DNA from: Leucocoprinus leucothites
Lineage: Eukaryota; Basidiomycota; Agaricomycetes; Agaricales; Agaricaceae
Length of the DNA: 64,000 nt
NCBI GenBank assembly: GCA_013368445.1
Contig: JAACJO010000022.1
Coordinates: 496,001-560,000 of the forward strand
Direction of reading: 5' to 3'
The notes under the pieces were generated by a model. The model had not been told where the DNA came from, did no database searches, and was given only the letters and a program-made list of their open reading frames with translations. Positions 36,507 to 49,300 of the stretch are shown here, piece by piece. Position 1 is the first letter of the stretch. The number at the start of each line of letters is the position of its first letter. The position numbers were made by a program, and so were the translations under genes.

Positions 36507-38600
36507 ATGCGATCTCTATTACTTGTAGTGTTATCGCTTATCCCAGCGGCTGTCTACGGTGGACAGATTCCTGTCGTCGATGGCGTGATTGGTGGTGTCG
36601 GAAACTCGACTGAATCCGTCAAACCGAAGATTCTCGGCTCGGCCGCGACTACTCCTGGAAAGCTACGCGTCAAGGAAAATTCTGGTGTTTGCGGTACGTA
36701 TTTTAATTCTGAATTGAGATAAAGTACTGAGATACGACAGAGACCACGCGTGGCGTCAACCAGGCATCGGGATATGGTGATTTGTCTTCAACGGAGAGCA
36801 TTTGGTGAGCAGTTGAGGCTTGCTTTTGTGGCTGGTATTGATTCGCCTTATTTCAGGTTCTGGTTCTTTGAGTCTCGAACTGATCCGGACAACGCACCAC
36901 TGGCGCTTTGGTTCAACGGAGGAGTACGTTCCCAGCCTTTGGATATGTTGAAAATGCTGATCATCTAACGAAATAGCCTGGAAGCTCGAGTATGATTGGT
37001 CTTCTGCAGGAGCTTGGACCCTGCCGTATCACGAACAATAGCCGATCTGTTACTCTCAACCCTTTCTCGTGGAACAACGAAGCAAATCTACTCTTCATCG
37101 ATCAACCTGTCGGAGTTGGCTTCTCTCACGGAGACCTCAAAGTCGGTACATCTCAGGCAGCTGCTGCAGATGTTTGGTCTTTCATGCAAATTTTCTTCGC
37201 GGACGAGCGTTTTGCCAAATACCAAGCTAATGACTTGGCCATCTGGACAGAATCGTAGGCTATGATGGTTGTCTCATACACTACCTACTAACGTACCACA
37301 GCTATGGTGGACACTATGGACCGACCTTTGCAGCGTAAGTAGCTCATCAGTCTCAATACACAGTCACGCTCAATTGAATGGTGCAGTCACTTCTTGGCGC
37401 AGAACGCTGCCATTGACCGCGGCACCGTTGATGGCGTCAAGTTGAACTTAAAGGTCCTTGGTGTCGGGGATGGACTTACGGTATGAACACTTGGCGGAGT
37501 CGTTACGGTGCCAATGGAGTTAACTGGATTACCAGGATCCCCTTATTCAATATCCTGGTTATATTGAATATGCCGCGAGTAACCCATATCATCCTCTTGT
37601 ATCCTCCTCTGTCATCTCGCGCGCCAATAGCGACTGGTCGTCATCTAACGGTTGCCGGGCTCAAGTTCAGTCATTTTACTTGTCTTGAAATACGAAATAT
37701 TGACGCCGGGTTCCAGATCTCCAACTGTTATGCCGTTGGCTCCAATTCAGTCTGCTCTGCGGCTCAAAGTTTCTGTAACAACCGAATTCTAAACCCGTTG
37801 GCCGGAAACTGGGACGTAAGCCGTAAAGGATATGAATGGCTCAATAAATTCTAAACTGATTTATGATAGGTCTACTATGTGCCCACGCAAAATCCGGATC
37901 CATACCCTCCCGCTATTTCTAGCTACTTGAACTCTGTAGCTTCGCAAATTGGAGCCGAGTCGACCTGGACACAGAGTAATCGACAGGTGTACAATAATTT
38001 CGCCTCAACTGGCAAGTCTATCCTTTCGAGCGTGTTGAATTAGCTCATTCTCTTTACAGGAGATTGGATGCATAACTCAAGACCAGACCTTGAAACTGTT
38101 ATAAAAGCAGGGGTGAGTTGGTATTCCCTACTACTTAAACAAAGAAAACGAGCCTAGTGTTTAACGAACATCTATCTTTTCGCGCAGGTCCGAACTATTG
38201 TCTACGATGGTGATGCTGTAGGGCCTCTCCAGACACATGGTTATGACTATCCAGCAACTCACGCTGTTCTTTTAGGATTATATCTTGAATTTCAATGGCG
38301 TTGAGGCTATGGTGGATGCCCTGGATACTCAGTTCACTGACCTCTACCATTCGCAAGAATTTACGTCTTTCAACGTCCGTGGTCAATCCGCCGGTCTTTA
38401 CAAAAATGCTGGCACTTTCTCTTATGTTCGGTTCTTTGGGGCAGGTCACGAAGTTCCCGCATACAAAGTATGATAATGGTTACACTCCGTTGGATGTGTA
38501 CTAACATATATATGTTTAGTGGGGGACACTTGGAGTTGGAGAGGCCGCCGCACAAATGTTTACGCAAATCATGAAGGACCAGTCTCTTTCGTCTACCTAG
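36507..38600 (+). CDS. Secreted serine carboxypeptidase (peptidase family S10)
   Basis: A C-terminal exopeptidase of the alpha/beta hydrolase fold, probably secreted or vacuolar. ATG at 36507 gives a signal peptide [18 protein letters not shown]. About twelve exons all join in frame to TAG 38598-38600. Marks: [20 protein letters not shown] and [18 protein letters not shown] (oxyanion region); [20 protein letters not shown]; nucleophile [10 protein letters not shown], where the catalytic Ser codon is split by an intron; [20 protein letters not shown]; Cys-rich insertion [20 protein letters not shown]; catalytic Asp in [14 protein letters not shown]; catalytic His in [12 protein letters not shown]. 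The usual GESYGG is TESYGG here. Length (about 480 residues) fits the family. Such enzymes serve nutrient peptide breakdown. No break seen. Confidence 0.9.
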
Positions 38601-38805
38601 ATATGCATGGATCCAAAGCTTTTATCTCTCTAAGGAGGTTTTCACAGAGTGGCAGCTGCGTTTTCCATTTACGATACATTTGGTCAATTCGTAGACTCTA
38701 AAAAGGTGACTTTTTATCTACAATAAACTACGCTACTCGTACGACACATCACAAACTGCTCCGGCTTTCCACATTCCTCTCCTGGTCAGCTCCTCAAGCA
38801 TGGTG

Positions 38806-40133
38806 TCATGGTCCAACGATAGTTCTCATGATTTTACCACTGCCTTGGGGATAAGCCACATCTTGGGAAGACGGTTCGGCAGTTTTGCCCTGAGATTTGA
38901 CACCTGTTAACTCAGTGGCTTCGGAAATGGTTTGCTGGTTAAAAGCAGCCGCGCCCTCGAATATAATTGTACTCCCGAATGCACCGTTAACCGAGTCGCG
39001 GACCGCTGTCCGCCCTTCGTCAACAAACAGCGTAAACTGCTTGTCACGTACCGGAGATGACCGGATAAGGATTGCGTTGAACGCTATTCCTGTCATTTGA
39101 AGAGTCTAGAGGTCAGGATCAGTCTCTTGATGACGATATAAATAATCAAAGCTAAAGTCTTGTAACTCACCATGTCCGCTGTCGGGTACAAAGCGTTGCT
39201 TTTTGTCGAGCTCACTATTACAGTGGCGAACACGAATGCTGTATAGGCGGCCCCGGACTCGGCAATGATACGAATAACCCTGCGCAAATAGCGAGCTTTG
39301 CCGACTGTAGATCCACTATAGTCCGTAAATATTGCGCTTTGCTTCTCCACACGCCAGATACGCCAAATTAAGATGCCTGCCATCTCGAGTCAGTCTACGT
39401 TCTTAAAGATCAACTTAATAGGTGAACACATGATCATACTTGTTGTCAGGATGTTCTGAGCAGCTGTAGTAGCAAAGAAGGCGAGGAACCATGGTCGTAA
39501 CCGGGTAGAATTCAGGGAACTCTCACCACCTGATGTAGCCTGGACTTCCGCAAGCTTTCCTACAACAGCCAAGTTTCCTAAATAAAGAATAAGGGACGGG
39601 GAAATCACCAGCCATTGACCACCATATACAATCCAGCACCGGTATATCTAATAATGGCTGAAGTTGCCGCGCAACATTTCAAATTGACAAGCTTCCTACC
39701 AGGACGAAGTCACCAAGGATCATGGCAACGGCTTGGTTAGCCGGCTGTCGAATTAAGTGAGTTCAATATCACAAAATACTAGTCAAGGAATGCGTACTCG
39801 AGCAATATTGGTCCAGTCTTTGACGTTCAAGAGCTCCTTTTCTGCATTTGGAGAATTTACAAATGCGTGGAAATTGCGCACTAAGCCCATTGCCACTGCA
39901 AAGGTACAGATGACGAACAGGATAATTGCAATTATTGACATCATCCAACGGATTTCGTGGAAGCGGCGCCAACGCTCCTCTCGTCCATGGCCCGTGAAGA
40001 GAAGTATCCGACAACAGAATGTGCAAGACACCAAATAAATTCCATAAAACAGCGCCTCACAGAAATTTCCAGAGAGTTGCGCCGCGGTGATTGGGAACAA
40101 ATCCTGTGCAGCCTGTGCAGTTGCATTAGACAT
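38806..40133 (-). CDS. 7-TM membrane protein of unknown function, paralogue 1
   Basis: ATG at 40133 (MSNATAQAAQDLFPITAAQL), five to six exons, stop near 38806. Segments: SGNFCEALFYGIYLVSCTFC; REERWRRFHEIRWMMSIIAI; NFHAFVNSPNAEKELLNVKD loop; NQAVAMILGDFVLV; YRCWIVYGGQWLVISPSLIL; RLRPWFLAFFATTAAQNILT; GILIWRIWRVEKQS; VIRIIAESGAAYTAFVFATV; NALYPTADM; TLQMTGIAFNAILIRSSPVR, then a soluble tail with DVAYPQGSGKIMRT. This is another common Agaricomycete 7-TM family, distinct from the array at 28-34 kb. The role is unknown. It lies in tandem with paralogue 2, same strand, about 2 kb apart. Confidence 0.8.
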
Positions 40134-42116
40134 GATGGTCAAGCAAGGACTACCCAATCTACTTGGATGAGAAAAATGTAAGGGAAACCGGTCAGCGATG
40201 TAGCTGGGCATCTAGTCATTGTGACATTTTATAGTTCCAACGATGTCGTGAAATCGTCATAGGAACATCGTGAATATCATAAATGCTATATTTACCTGAC
40301 TTCTATCATGATCATGATAGATATCGCCCACTCCAAGTTGAAACACTTTGTGTGTCTATTCTCATACGTAACAAATAGCTCATGAGTAACTTATAAACAT
40401 GTATTGACAATATTTCGGACATAAACAGTATATTGAACTCTTTCTTTAACTTCTGCAACTCAAACTCTCCTGAATTCTGCCTTTAAACAGTGGGAGGCGT
40501 GACATTCCCCTTGTATCATTTACCACCCCGGGTATGGGTATGATAATTGTGCACTCGATATCATCGGCGACCTGATATGATCCCTTTCGTACTTCTAAAT
40601 ATGTTTGGATACTTGTTAAATATACTGATTCTACATTGCTGCCAAATATAACATCTATCTGCCGTAAACAAGTGCCGAGACGCTGAGAAAAATATTTGTG
40701 CGGCCAAAGCTGTGATTTATAATGACTAGAATTAGAGAATAATTTGGTAGACGGACGAACAAAAATCACAAAGCAGAAAAGGTGCAGTGGATTAAGCACA
40801 TGAGCCAGGCTCCCTCCCTGCTGGCCCAACTCCGAGAGCATTGACAGGGAAGTTACTCCTCTTTTCTTTGTTCGCATGTCCTAAACTGATAAACTGCCCC
40901 TAAGGCTCTACGCATCTACGATCGGATGTAATGCGAGTGCCTGAGGCTAATAGGAAGTTAGAAAATATCATTTTCTTCTCGTGACTCTCTATTGCACGAC
41001 ATAAGCCCTCGCAATAGTTCACATGATTTCAAGCTGCACTGGTTTATGTAGCACCTCGGTCTTGTTCCTCGACGGCTGCTGGAGTGGGGCGGGGAGTTTG
41101 AAATGATGTGCATGTGCAATCTTGGTAGAGGGCAGCTGTCGAGTGTGGGGATTATGACGGTGAGTCAATCCAAGATCACGGAGGGCGACGGTGGTTATTT
41201 CATGCGGCAAAATATGACTAGAGTTGGAGCCAGCTCTTGTGTTCGTTACCCATGAGGGAATGTCTGGGGAATTATACTGGTTATCCTACTCGTTAGTGTG
41301 TTGTTTACACCACTCACCGTTGAGGTAAACGACGGGTAAAGGCATCAATGGAATCAAAGTTTGTCTACCCGGTCATGTGCCTGCGAATGGTATGCGGACG
41401 TACACGGTAACTCGTATATAATGTAGGTGGCAGAATTGCCAAGTGTATACATATATACGCACAGTGAGGAATATGAGGTTGTTGGATGTTGGTGTTGAGT
41501 TTATGTGTACGTACGCGTTACTTTGTGTGCTAATACGTAACTATTGTTGGTTGACTATATACGGTCATTTACTTTTGCGCAGTGGTTGTATATGTAATTG
41601 TGGGATCCTCCTTCTCCTGAGGTGGGTGAAATCCAAAAAAGCGATGCAAAAAATAAAAGTGAAAGCCCGCGAGGGCTCACAAGAACTTGAAACAAAGATC
41701 AACGAATACTCACGGGGTACACGAAGGGATGCGAGGCCTAAGCGGCCTATGTGGAAGGACAAGCGGATCGAATACAAGCGTGGGTGAGAGATGTAGGAAG
41801 TAGACAATGAAGCTGTAACTGCCCGTTGTCTATCCAGTATTACTACTAAGTGTTGTTTATTATACTAATGAATACTAATAATAGACGACCAGGCTTATGC
41901 ACCTGGGTACTTTAGTCTTGTTCCTCGACGATTGAGGTGAGCTTTCGACTTTACTCTTCCTTCCATCTTACTGATTAGTAGCAGTGTATTCGTGTTAATT
42001 CCATATACTAGGATGGCACTCGAATGTCTCTTTCGGAGTCCTGTATTACTCTTTTTAAAGATGGCTCTGCATATTTTATAAAAGTAAATAGATTAGAATA
42101 CAATAGGTTGATTCAT
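40134..42116. other. Spacer between two 7-TM paralogues, no supported gene
   Basis: The longest open frame (minus 40446-40877, 143 codons) has no motif, no membrane pattern like its neighbours and no splice partner. A short sequence GTCTTGTTCCTCGACG occurs twice (near 41061 and 41914), perhaps left by the duplication of the flanking genes. Confidence 0.4.
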
Positions 42117-43430
42117 TCACGATTGAACAACTGAGGTCGTGATCTTTACACCAACAGGGTAAATGCCATCGTGTGACGATCGTCTATCCATACTATGCAT
42201 TTCCGATTTCATGCCCACTAATTCAATGTCTTGAGGCTTGGACGGCTTGTTGAGATTGATCGAATTTCCTATGGTGGTGCTCCCAGATGTAGGATTTGAG
42301 GCGTCGAAAATTGTGCTTCGTTCATTTTGATCAAATAGGGTGAATTGGTGGTCACGCCTTGCAGAAGATCGGACGAGGATGACGTTGAATGCAATTCCCG
42401 TCGCTATCAATGTCTATTACGCCAGGATGAATTTAATGAGAATGACAAAAACAACTAAGCCTGTGCCACGCACCATGTCGGACGTTGGATACAAAGCATT
42501 GCTATGAGTTACGCTCACAAGGAACGTAACGAATACACATGTTGTGTACGCAGCTCCAGATTCGGCAATTACACGGATAACTTTACTCAGATGGCGTGGC
42601 TGGTTCATCACAGACCCGAGACTAGGATGCATGAGCCTCTCGCTCTGCTTCTCCACACGCCAGATGCGCCAGATGAGTATGCCTATAGCAAATAAGCTTC
42701 TTTTTGTACCGGGATGCTGGAAAATGACTCACCTGTTGTCAGCGTGTTCTGGACTGCAACAATGGCGAAGAAAGCAAGCCACCAGGGGCGGATCTGATCC
42801 GAATTCAACGATATACCACGGAGGGTTTTAGGATTTGCCTCGACTTCGATGAGCTTGGCAGCCATCGCTAAATTTCCGAGGTAGAGAATGAGGGATGGTG
42901 TGATGACCAGCCACCGCCGCCCGTAAACAATCCAGCATCGATATATCTAGAAAAAATGGGCTTAAGCAATTGGAGAGATATACGTTTCTGGGTAAATCCC
43001 TTACAAGAACGAAGTCACCAAGAATCATGGCGATGGTCTGGTTAACCGACTATGGATCTATTCAGCACTGGTGGCCGTAGGACAAAAGATAGATACGCAC
43101 TCTGGCAATGTTGATCCAGTCCGCAATATCAAGAAGCTCTGTTTCAGCGTCGTTTGATTCAACAAATGCGTGGAAATTGTGTAGTAAACCGATTGCCGTG
43201 TCAAAGGTACAAATGGCAAATAGCAAAATTGCAACTATTGCCATCATCCATCGAATTTCGTGCCAGCGGAGCCATCGCTCCTCTCTCCCACTACCAGTAA
43301 TAAGGAGGGTACGAGCACAGAAGGTGCAGGTCACCAGATACATGCCATAAAACAGGGTCTCGCAAAAGTTCCCAGAAAGCTGAGCTGCAGTGAGGGGGAA
43401 TGGATTTGGCTTCGCTGGAGCCTCTGACAT
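42117..43430 (-). CDS. 7-TM membrane protein of unknown function, paralogue 2
   Basis: ATG at 43430 (MSEAPAKPNPFPLTAAQL), same exon plan as paralogue 1, stop at 42117-42119. Matching segments: SGNFCETLFYGMYLVTCTFC; REERWLRWHEIRWMMAIVAI; NFHAFVESNDAETELLDIAD; NQTIAMILGDFVLV; YRCWIVYGRRWLVITPSLIL; QIRPWWLAFFAIVAVQNTLT; GILIWRIWRVEKQS; VIRVIAESGAAYTTCVFVTF; NALYPTSDM; TLIATGIAFNVILVRSSARR; and a soluble tail ending DGIYPVGVKITTSVVQS. Conservation with paralogue 1 is strongest in the membrane segments and weakest in the tail. Function unknown. Confidence 0.82.
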
Positions 43431-46301
43431 TGACGGCAAGATTGAAATTGGGGGGTTGGCCGACTATGTGGGTGTGGGAGCAAGGTGGTAAAGCGGAAGG
43501 GAAGAGACCGACAGAAACTTCTTACCATCGCACCATTTTTATAGTTGTTCCAAAGATGTTGAGGTGTTACGGGGACAACATGCGCATAGGCATCAATGTG
43601 CCCATGCGAAGAACTTGCACTAACATAGACTCTCCTTTTAGGGACTACGTGATTAGGTGTACGCCACTCTCTCACTGCCTCCATCTGATCTGTAGTATTG
43701 ATAGCCACTCTTCGTCTCTCCCATAGTCGGGTCTGTACAACGAGAAGGAATCCCAACGAGACCGTGCTCGATCTACTCAATAAACATGCTTGCTTATTGT
43801 TTATCGATGGACAATGAAGAGTGCATGAACAGAAATGTAATAAGCCAGAACGAATACCATATTGGTCTTGTTGAATCAACATGCTCAACTCAGAATGAAT
43901 GATAATCATCGGCGGAATATGGGCGCGTCATCGAAGTGATATATTCGTATCAGCCGGATGAGAAACGCCCAGAGCCCGTAGACACTGCATCTCTTGTTAT
44001 CTATGTATGTTGTGCTGGAATGCCTCCACTTCCAGATTCAAATTTGAGTTACTTTAGGTTATACACTTGGAATGATAGAACCACCCGGAATACGACAACC
44101 ACTAGAAGGTCGCTATCCAACACTGGACCTATTGTGGTTGATAAGGAATCGGTTGAGCTCGATTTGTGCGGATCGTGGGTGAGGATCCATTTACGCAAAA
44201 GAAGAGGGGTCAGTAAATGATCATCATTCCAAGTCACCAAGAGGCACGGATTGACAGCGTACCCAAATTATATCTTCAGCTGATAACCTGTGACAACCTT
44301 ACCTAGTGGCCTTTCCATCTTCAACGTTAAACTCCCGAGTCTTACTTTGATTTGTAGAGATAAGACTGATGGAAATGTGGATAGCGCGAATAATTGTAGA
44401 TTATACTGATTAAAGGAAAGGCCATAACTACTTGGCATGTAGTCGTCATGTGGCACACGACAAACTTAAGTTGGAGATGAAAGTCACTGATATACCTCCT
44501 GCTTATCGGATCCTATTATTAAAACCACTACGCATGGCTTTTATCGCACATGTCATTTTGAAGATTTATATACCATGGGATCAACTGCGGTATAATTACC
44601 AGGGATCGAGGACTAAAAAGGATTGGCTCCGTGAGAGTTTTCTAGCGTCAAAGAAACAAGAGATGCTAGATCAGGAGGCCAGTATGATAGAGCTACGCCG
44701 TTGTTGGTAGCCTGACCTTCTTCGAAATTAATCCCGAGACCTAACTTCTATCTCACACGAATGCCTACAATTGAGTGGCTCATAGTCTTAGTCTTCTGGT
44801 CCCTCGGGTACTTCACCCTGCACCGAGAGGTCAGGTGGACCCACTTGGGCCCATTCATCCCCATAGACCCTTTACTACACGAGCCCCATTGCGACCCTGA
44901 CGAGCCTCCTAACCTCGGGGAGATATAACGGGCTAATACTATATAGGAGTGCATGCGAGTAAGAATATATTGGTCCTAAGAAAGACTACATGGCAACTGG
45001 TCGGATATTCAGATGCTACAACCCACCATGATATTTCGGTGTCTCGTGCCACAAGCGGACTCGAGCTGAGTCGTGGTAATGCTGAAACAGCCGCTGCAGG
45101 AACTTGTGGACAGTGCAAGTTAACGATAAGCGAAGAATCGCCTGGCGCATGATATCCTTCGCGGGAATTACGCCGTCAGTAAGGACGGTAGACTACCTAC
45201 TTAGTTCGTGGCAGGCTCTTCCATTCTCGATCAACTCCCCCGTGCGACAGGGGCATAAATGATAAGACGTGAGACAAACACATTTTAATTAAGAGTGGTT
45301 GCATTATGATGAGTAGAGATAGTTGACGCACATCAGTAGCTTAGGCGCAAGAGTCCGATTATTATTTTCAGCTACCATTGCATCGGTCCACCAACTCCGA
45401 TCATACCCAAAGAAAGCTAATGGGCATCTTTCACCAAACATCTGACTCATCTACTTCGATGACATCGTATCATTCAACAGAAGTCGAGTTCGAGTCTGAC
45501 GAACGATCGGACTCACAGTAGATAACAAACTCTAATTGAATGATACGAAAATCGCTTCAGGGGTCTTGTGCTATACAACGACCTCTTTAGAACATTCAAC
45601 TTTTTGCTGATAGAAGTCGCCGAACATAGACCTCTTTCTCATAGCTCTAGACCGCGTAATAGGCCAGTCAGAGAACAACTCAATCTTCTGATGCAGAAGG
45701 AATCACGCACTATTATTATTAACGGATGACCACTGGCAGCTAGCATTCTGGGCTCACACCATGTCATCATGTCCCAAGTCCGGAAATGATTCCAACACAG
45801 GAACAAGGCCCATCCTCGCCTCAGCGCCCCAGAGTTTCACCGATTCATCATACAACGCATCTGCGTAGCAAGAACTTCTGATTTGACTCACGACTCCCAA
45901 CTGGCACCCGAGCAAGAGACATTCGATCCAATGACGATGGGAAGCAAGAACTCATGCTCAATCACATGAAAAGTAAACGCCGCAGGGATAAAGGATATCG
46001 TATTGTCTTCATGCACAAAAGAACCGAGAGAGGTATATATAACGAATGACTAGGGTAAAAGAATCGATCAGTAGGGTAAAAATTGTTGTAGTTGGTGAAA
46101 ACTTGAATGAATGAGCGTGTCAGAACGCACAAGTATAATAGGAACACCGGGATGCGTGGTAGAGAGAAGAGAACAAAGGAACAAAGCATGAAAACATTCA
46201 AAAGAACGTGTGACAAGCGAAGATGGAATCAGAGCGAGTAAAAGAATAGCTTCAGGTGCAAAAGCGAGAACGAGAGTATCCAAGGATCGCGCGTGCGTAC
46301 T
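43431..46301. other. Gene-poor stretch with possible retroelement debris
   Basis: No intact gene. Open frames at 43331-43909 (minus, mostly antisense to and upstream of paralogue 2), 44432-44710 (plus) and 45962-46283 (minus) carry no motif. Around 44985-45065 a plus-strand frame resembles the Ty1/copia RNase H lead-in (see separate entry). Confidence 0.4.
44949..45152 (+). mobile_element. Possible remnant of a Ty1/copia polyprotein (RT/RNase H junction)
   Basis: The frame reads TWQLVGYSDATTHHDISVSR then ATSGLELSRGNAE. Copia polyproteins carry LxGYSDADWAxDxxxRxSTSGYxFxLxGGA at this point. GYSDA, the spaced D..SR and TSG are retained, but the rest is not. No LTR or other domain was identified nearby. 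Treat as a weak relic call. Confidence 0.3.
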
Positions 46302-49300
46302 CTAAAGATCCTCAACAGCGTCAACCACATACAACACCTGCTGAGGTCTCACAAACAACCCCCTCGACTCCATCTCCGATGCATCCGACACAGCAGGACT
46401 AACGCTCCTCATCCTTGACCTCTTCCTCATCCCACCAGTCCCCGCCAACTGCTCTCCCTCCCTCTTCACCCCTCCTCCTCCCCTCGTCACAGTCGACCAA
46501 CTGCCGGTCGTACTCCCAGCATCAAGCCTCCTCCTACGACTCGCCCTCGAATCATCACCATATGAATAATCCCAATCCCCTCCTTTACCGTGTCCACCGC
46601 CACCACCACTCCCTCCAACATCGAAATAACGAATTCCACCCCACGTCCCATCATTCCACTGTGTGCCCTGCCATCCACTATCCGGCATATCACGATCCGC
46701 CCAACTCTCTCCTAGAGGAATAGGCACTTCCACTCCAACCCAAGGCCCATACTCGCCCTGCACCTCACCGATATACCGAGCATACGCCTTGAATCGTTTC
46801 CGTTTTGAGGATACAATGCATGGTATGCCGATTTCGAGCGTTGCACCGAGAGGAGCGTCCGAGTACGATAGTTCGGATGACTCGTCGACTGATGGTTGAA
46901 TGGTAGCAGTGGGAGGGGGTGGAAGTGGAGGCTGCGGTTTATCCAGGTTCCTCGCTTTATTATCAGCTGAAGACCCTCCCGAGCTTCGCGAGCCCCTGGA
47001 ACCCCTCGACGGCGTCGTCATAGTCGCTGTCTCAACATTCGTAATCGTCTCATTCGACCTCTTCTTCCTAACCGTAATCGTCGAATTGCTCCCAGTCGAG
47101 TTCGTACTATCCGTCTTCTTGTGCTCCGTATTCGTGTTGACATCACTCTCCACCAACATCATCCCAGGTTTGATCGTAATACTGCTCGGCGTGTTCTTCA
47201 ACTCCTCCTCTTCCTCCTTCCCTGGTTCATCAACCTTCATTTCATCACGCACATTACTACCTCCCTCGTTCTCCTTATTCTCCTCCGCAGGTAAAGAAAC
47301 AGACGCTTTCGTCTGAATAGGTGACACAGGCGCACTCGAACCTGGTGACGTAGCAGATCCCTTTCCAACCACAACCCCCTTCCTTCCCGTGGCACCAGAC
47401 GCCGAAGTCGAAGTCCTAATCACACTAGGCACCCCACCACCCCTGCTCTTAATTGACGACGTGGACCTCACACTCCTAACTGATGTTCCCGAGCTCTTGA
47501 CCTTTGCAGCAGCAACAGGACTAAGCTTTGTCGGATCAATCGCAGGTACCGGCGGAGCATGGGCATGGGCATGATGCGGGGTAGTCTTTGACACCGAACT
47601 CTTAGCGGTGCCATACGCACTGCTACTCGCCGTACTATTGACCGAACTAACTGATGCTCCCGAGATCTTCCTCACTCTCATCCCTCCACTGCCAACAGAG
47701 CTCGAAGGCGAAATGGCGAAGGTGAAGGTGTCAATCGACCAGCAGTGCGTGCGCTCGCTGTAGATGCAGCAGATGATTTACGACTCCTAGGAGCATGTGG
47801 TGTCGATAGCCCGGAACTCGCGGTCTTGTATGTCCCCGTGCTGTCTGCTGTGCTGACTGTAGACTGTCGAGCTGACGCCCCTGAGGTCGTAGATACAGCC
47901 GATACAGGTCTCGAAACCGAAGCTGAGGAAGTGGTTGTAGTGGTTGTAGTGCTGGCAGTAGAGGATCGAGCAGTAGACACTCGGGAAAGCGTACTGGCAC
48001 TCGACGTCCTCGTGCTAGATCTGGAAACAGGTCTCGAGGAAGTCGTAAGAGAGGTAGCTACAGATCTAGCAGCCTGACTATGTCGACTCGTAATAGACAC
48101 TGTAGTTTTCCTCGGCTGAGATCGGATTGATGTTGATGAGGGTGAAGTCTTGTTCCGAGGCGAGATGGGTCTATTCGAAGATCCAGGAGAACGTGAAGGC
48201 ACAGTAGCGAGCGGTGTACGTGGAACCACAAGCTTCTTCGTCGGTGTGGACAGCGATGGAGAATCAGGCTCCGTAGGCGCCTCTGAAGCTACACTCGCTC
48301 CATCATCCTCATCTCCCTCACCACCCACAACATCTGCATCACCAGAGACACTCTTCTGCTCCTCATCATCTTCAGGAGGAAGACGAAGTGAAGGTTGAGG
48401 TGTAGGTGAGGTCTCTCTGGATCCAACAGAGGGAGCCGAAGGTGTAAGCTTCGAATCAGGTCTCTCCTTGTCCACAGTGGCCTTTGCAGCGTCTCTCTCC
48501 CTTGTAGCTTGTACAATCCTCCTCGCAGGCGACATTCCATTATTCACCGTCTCTCCTCCACCTCTAGATGAGGATCTCCCAATAGTGCTATCACTAGCAG
48601 CAGAGCTAGTGCTCAACGTGCTTCGAGCACTACTCCTAATCGAACTTGCGGAAGAATGGACGCTGGCGTTGTCGCGGGCCGATGATGAGGTACCACCGCC
48701 ACCGGTACGTCTTGATGCGGCGAGGTTACGACTGAGCACACTCACACGCATGCTACTTGCTGCCTCGCTGTCGGCGTCTATACGAGAGGTGTGGGGGTGG
48801 CTCGAGATACGGTTTGTTGGGTGCTTATTACGAGGAGAACCGCGTGTGGGAGCAGTAGTGCGACTGAGTAGGTCATCAATGGGTACTTCCATATCTGAAA
48901 ATCATAAGCAAAGGGTTTTTTGAAGAGGTGAAAAGTGACTTACAGTCACTGAGCTCCTTGATCGCCCATCCCTCAAGGCCATCAAACCCGTGTTCCTGTC
49001 TAATTTGAAGCCAGCGCTTGCCCATCCATTTACAGAGTTCGATACGCGTCTGTTCGACTTGTTGACGGACTTGAGACGTTGATGAGAGGAAAGGGGCGTT
49101 GGGCTCGGTTGGGTGCGGTTTGATGAGGATAGACGACACAAGGGTCTATAGAATGTCAGTTTACAGCCACGGTAATGCTGGTAATACATACCTGATATAG
49201 AGATGCGGCCCAAGGCTCCTTGACGCCCCGCATGACAGCAGCCATAACCCACTCTACACGCTCTGAATCATCGAATCGGGTGCCGTCACCCTCCATAATC

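Noticed and set aside
40446..40877. 143-codon minus-strand ORF between the 7-TM paralogues
   Set aside because: No domain, signal peptide or splice partner, and composition unlike neighbouring genes.
45430..45480. Possible gypsy reverse transcriptase YFDD motif (IYFDDIVSFN)
   Set aside because: A stop precedes it immediately and no other RT motif is found within 300 bp in any frame.
46900..48923. Plus-strand ORFs of 110-151 codons
   Set aside because: Antisense shadows of the Ser/Thr-rich BTB/CAP-Gly gene.
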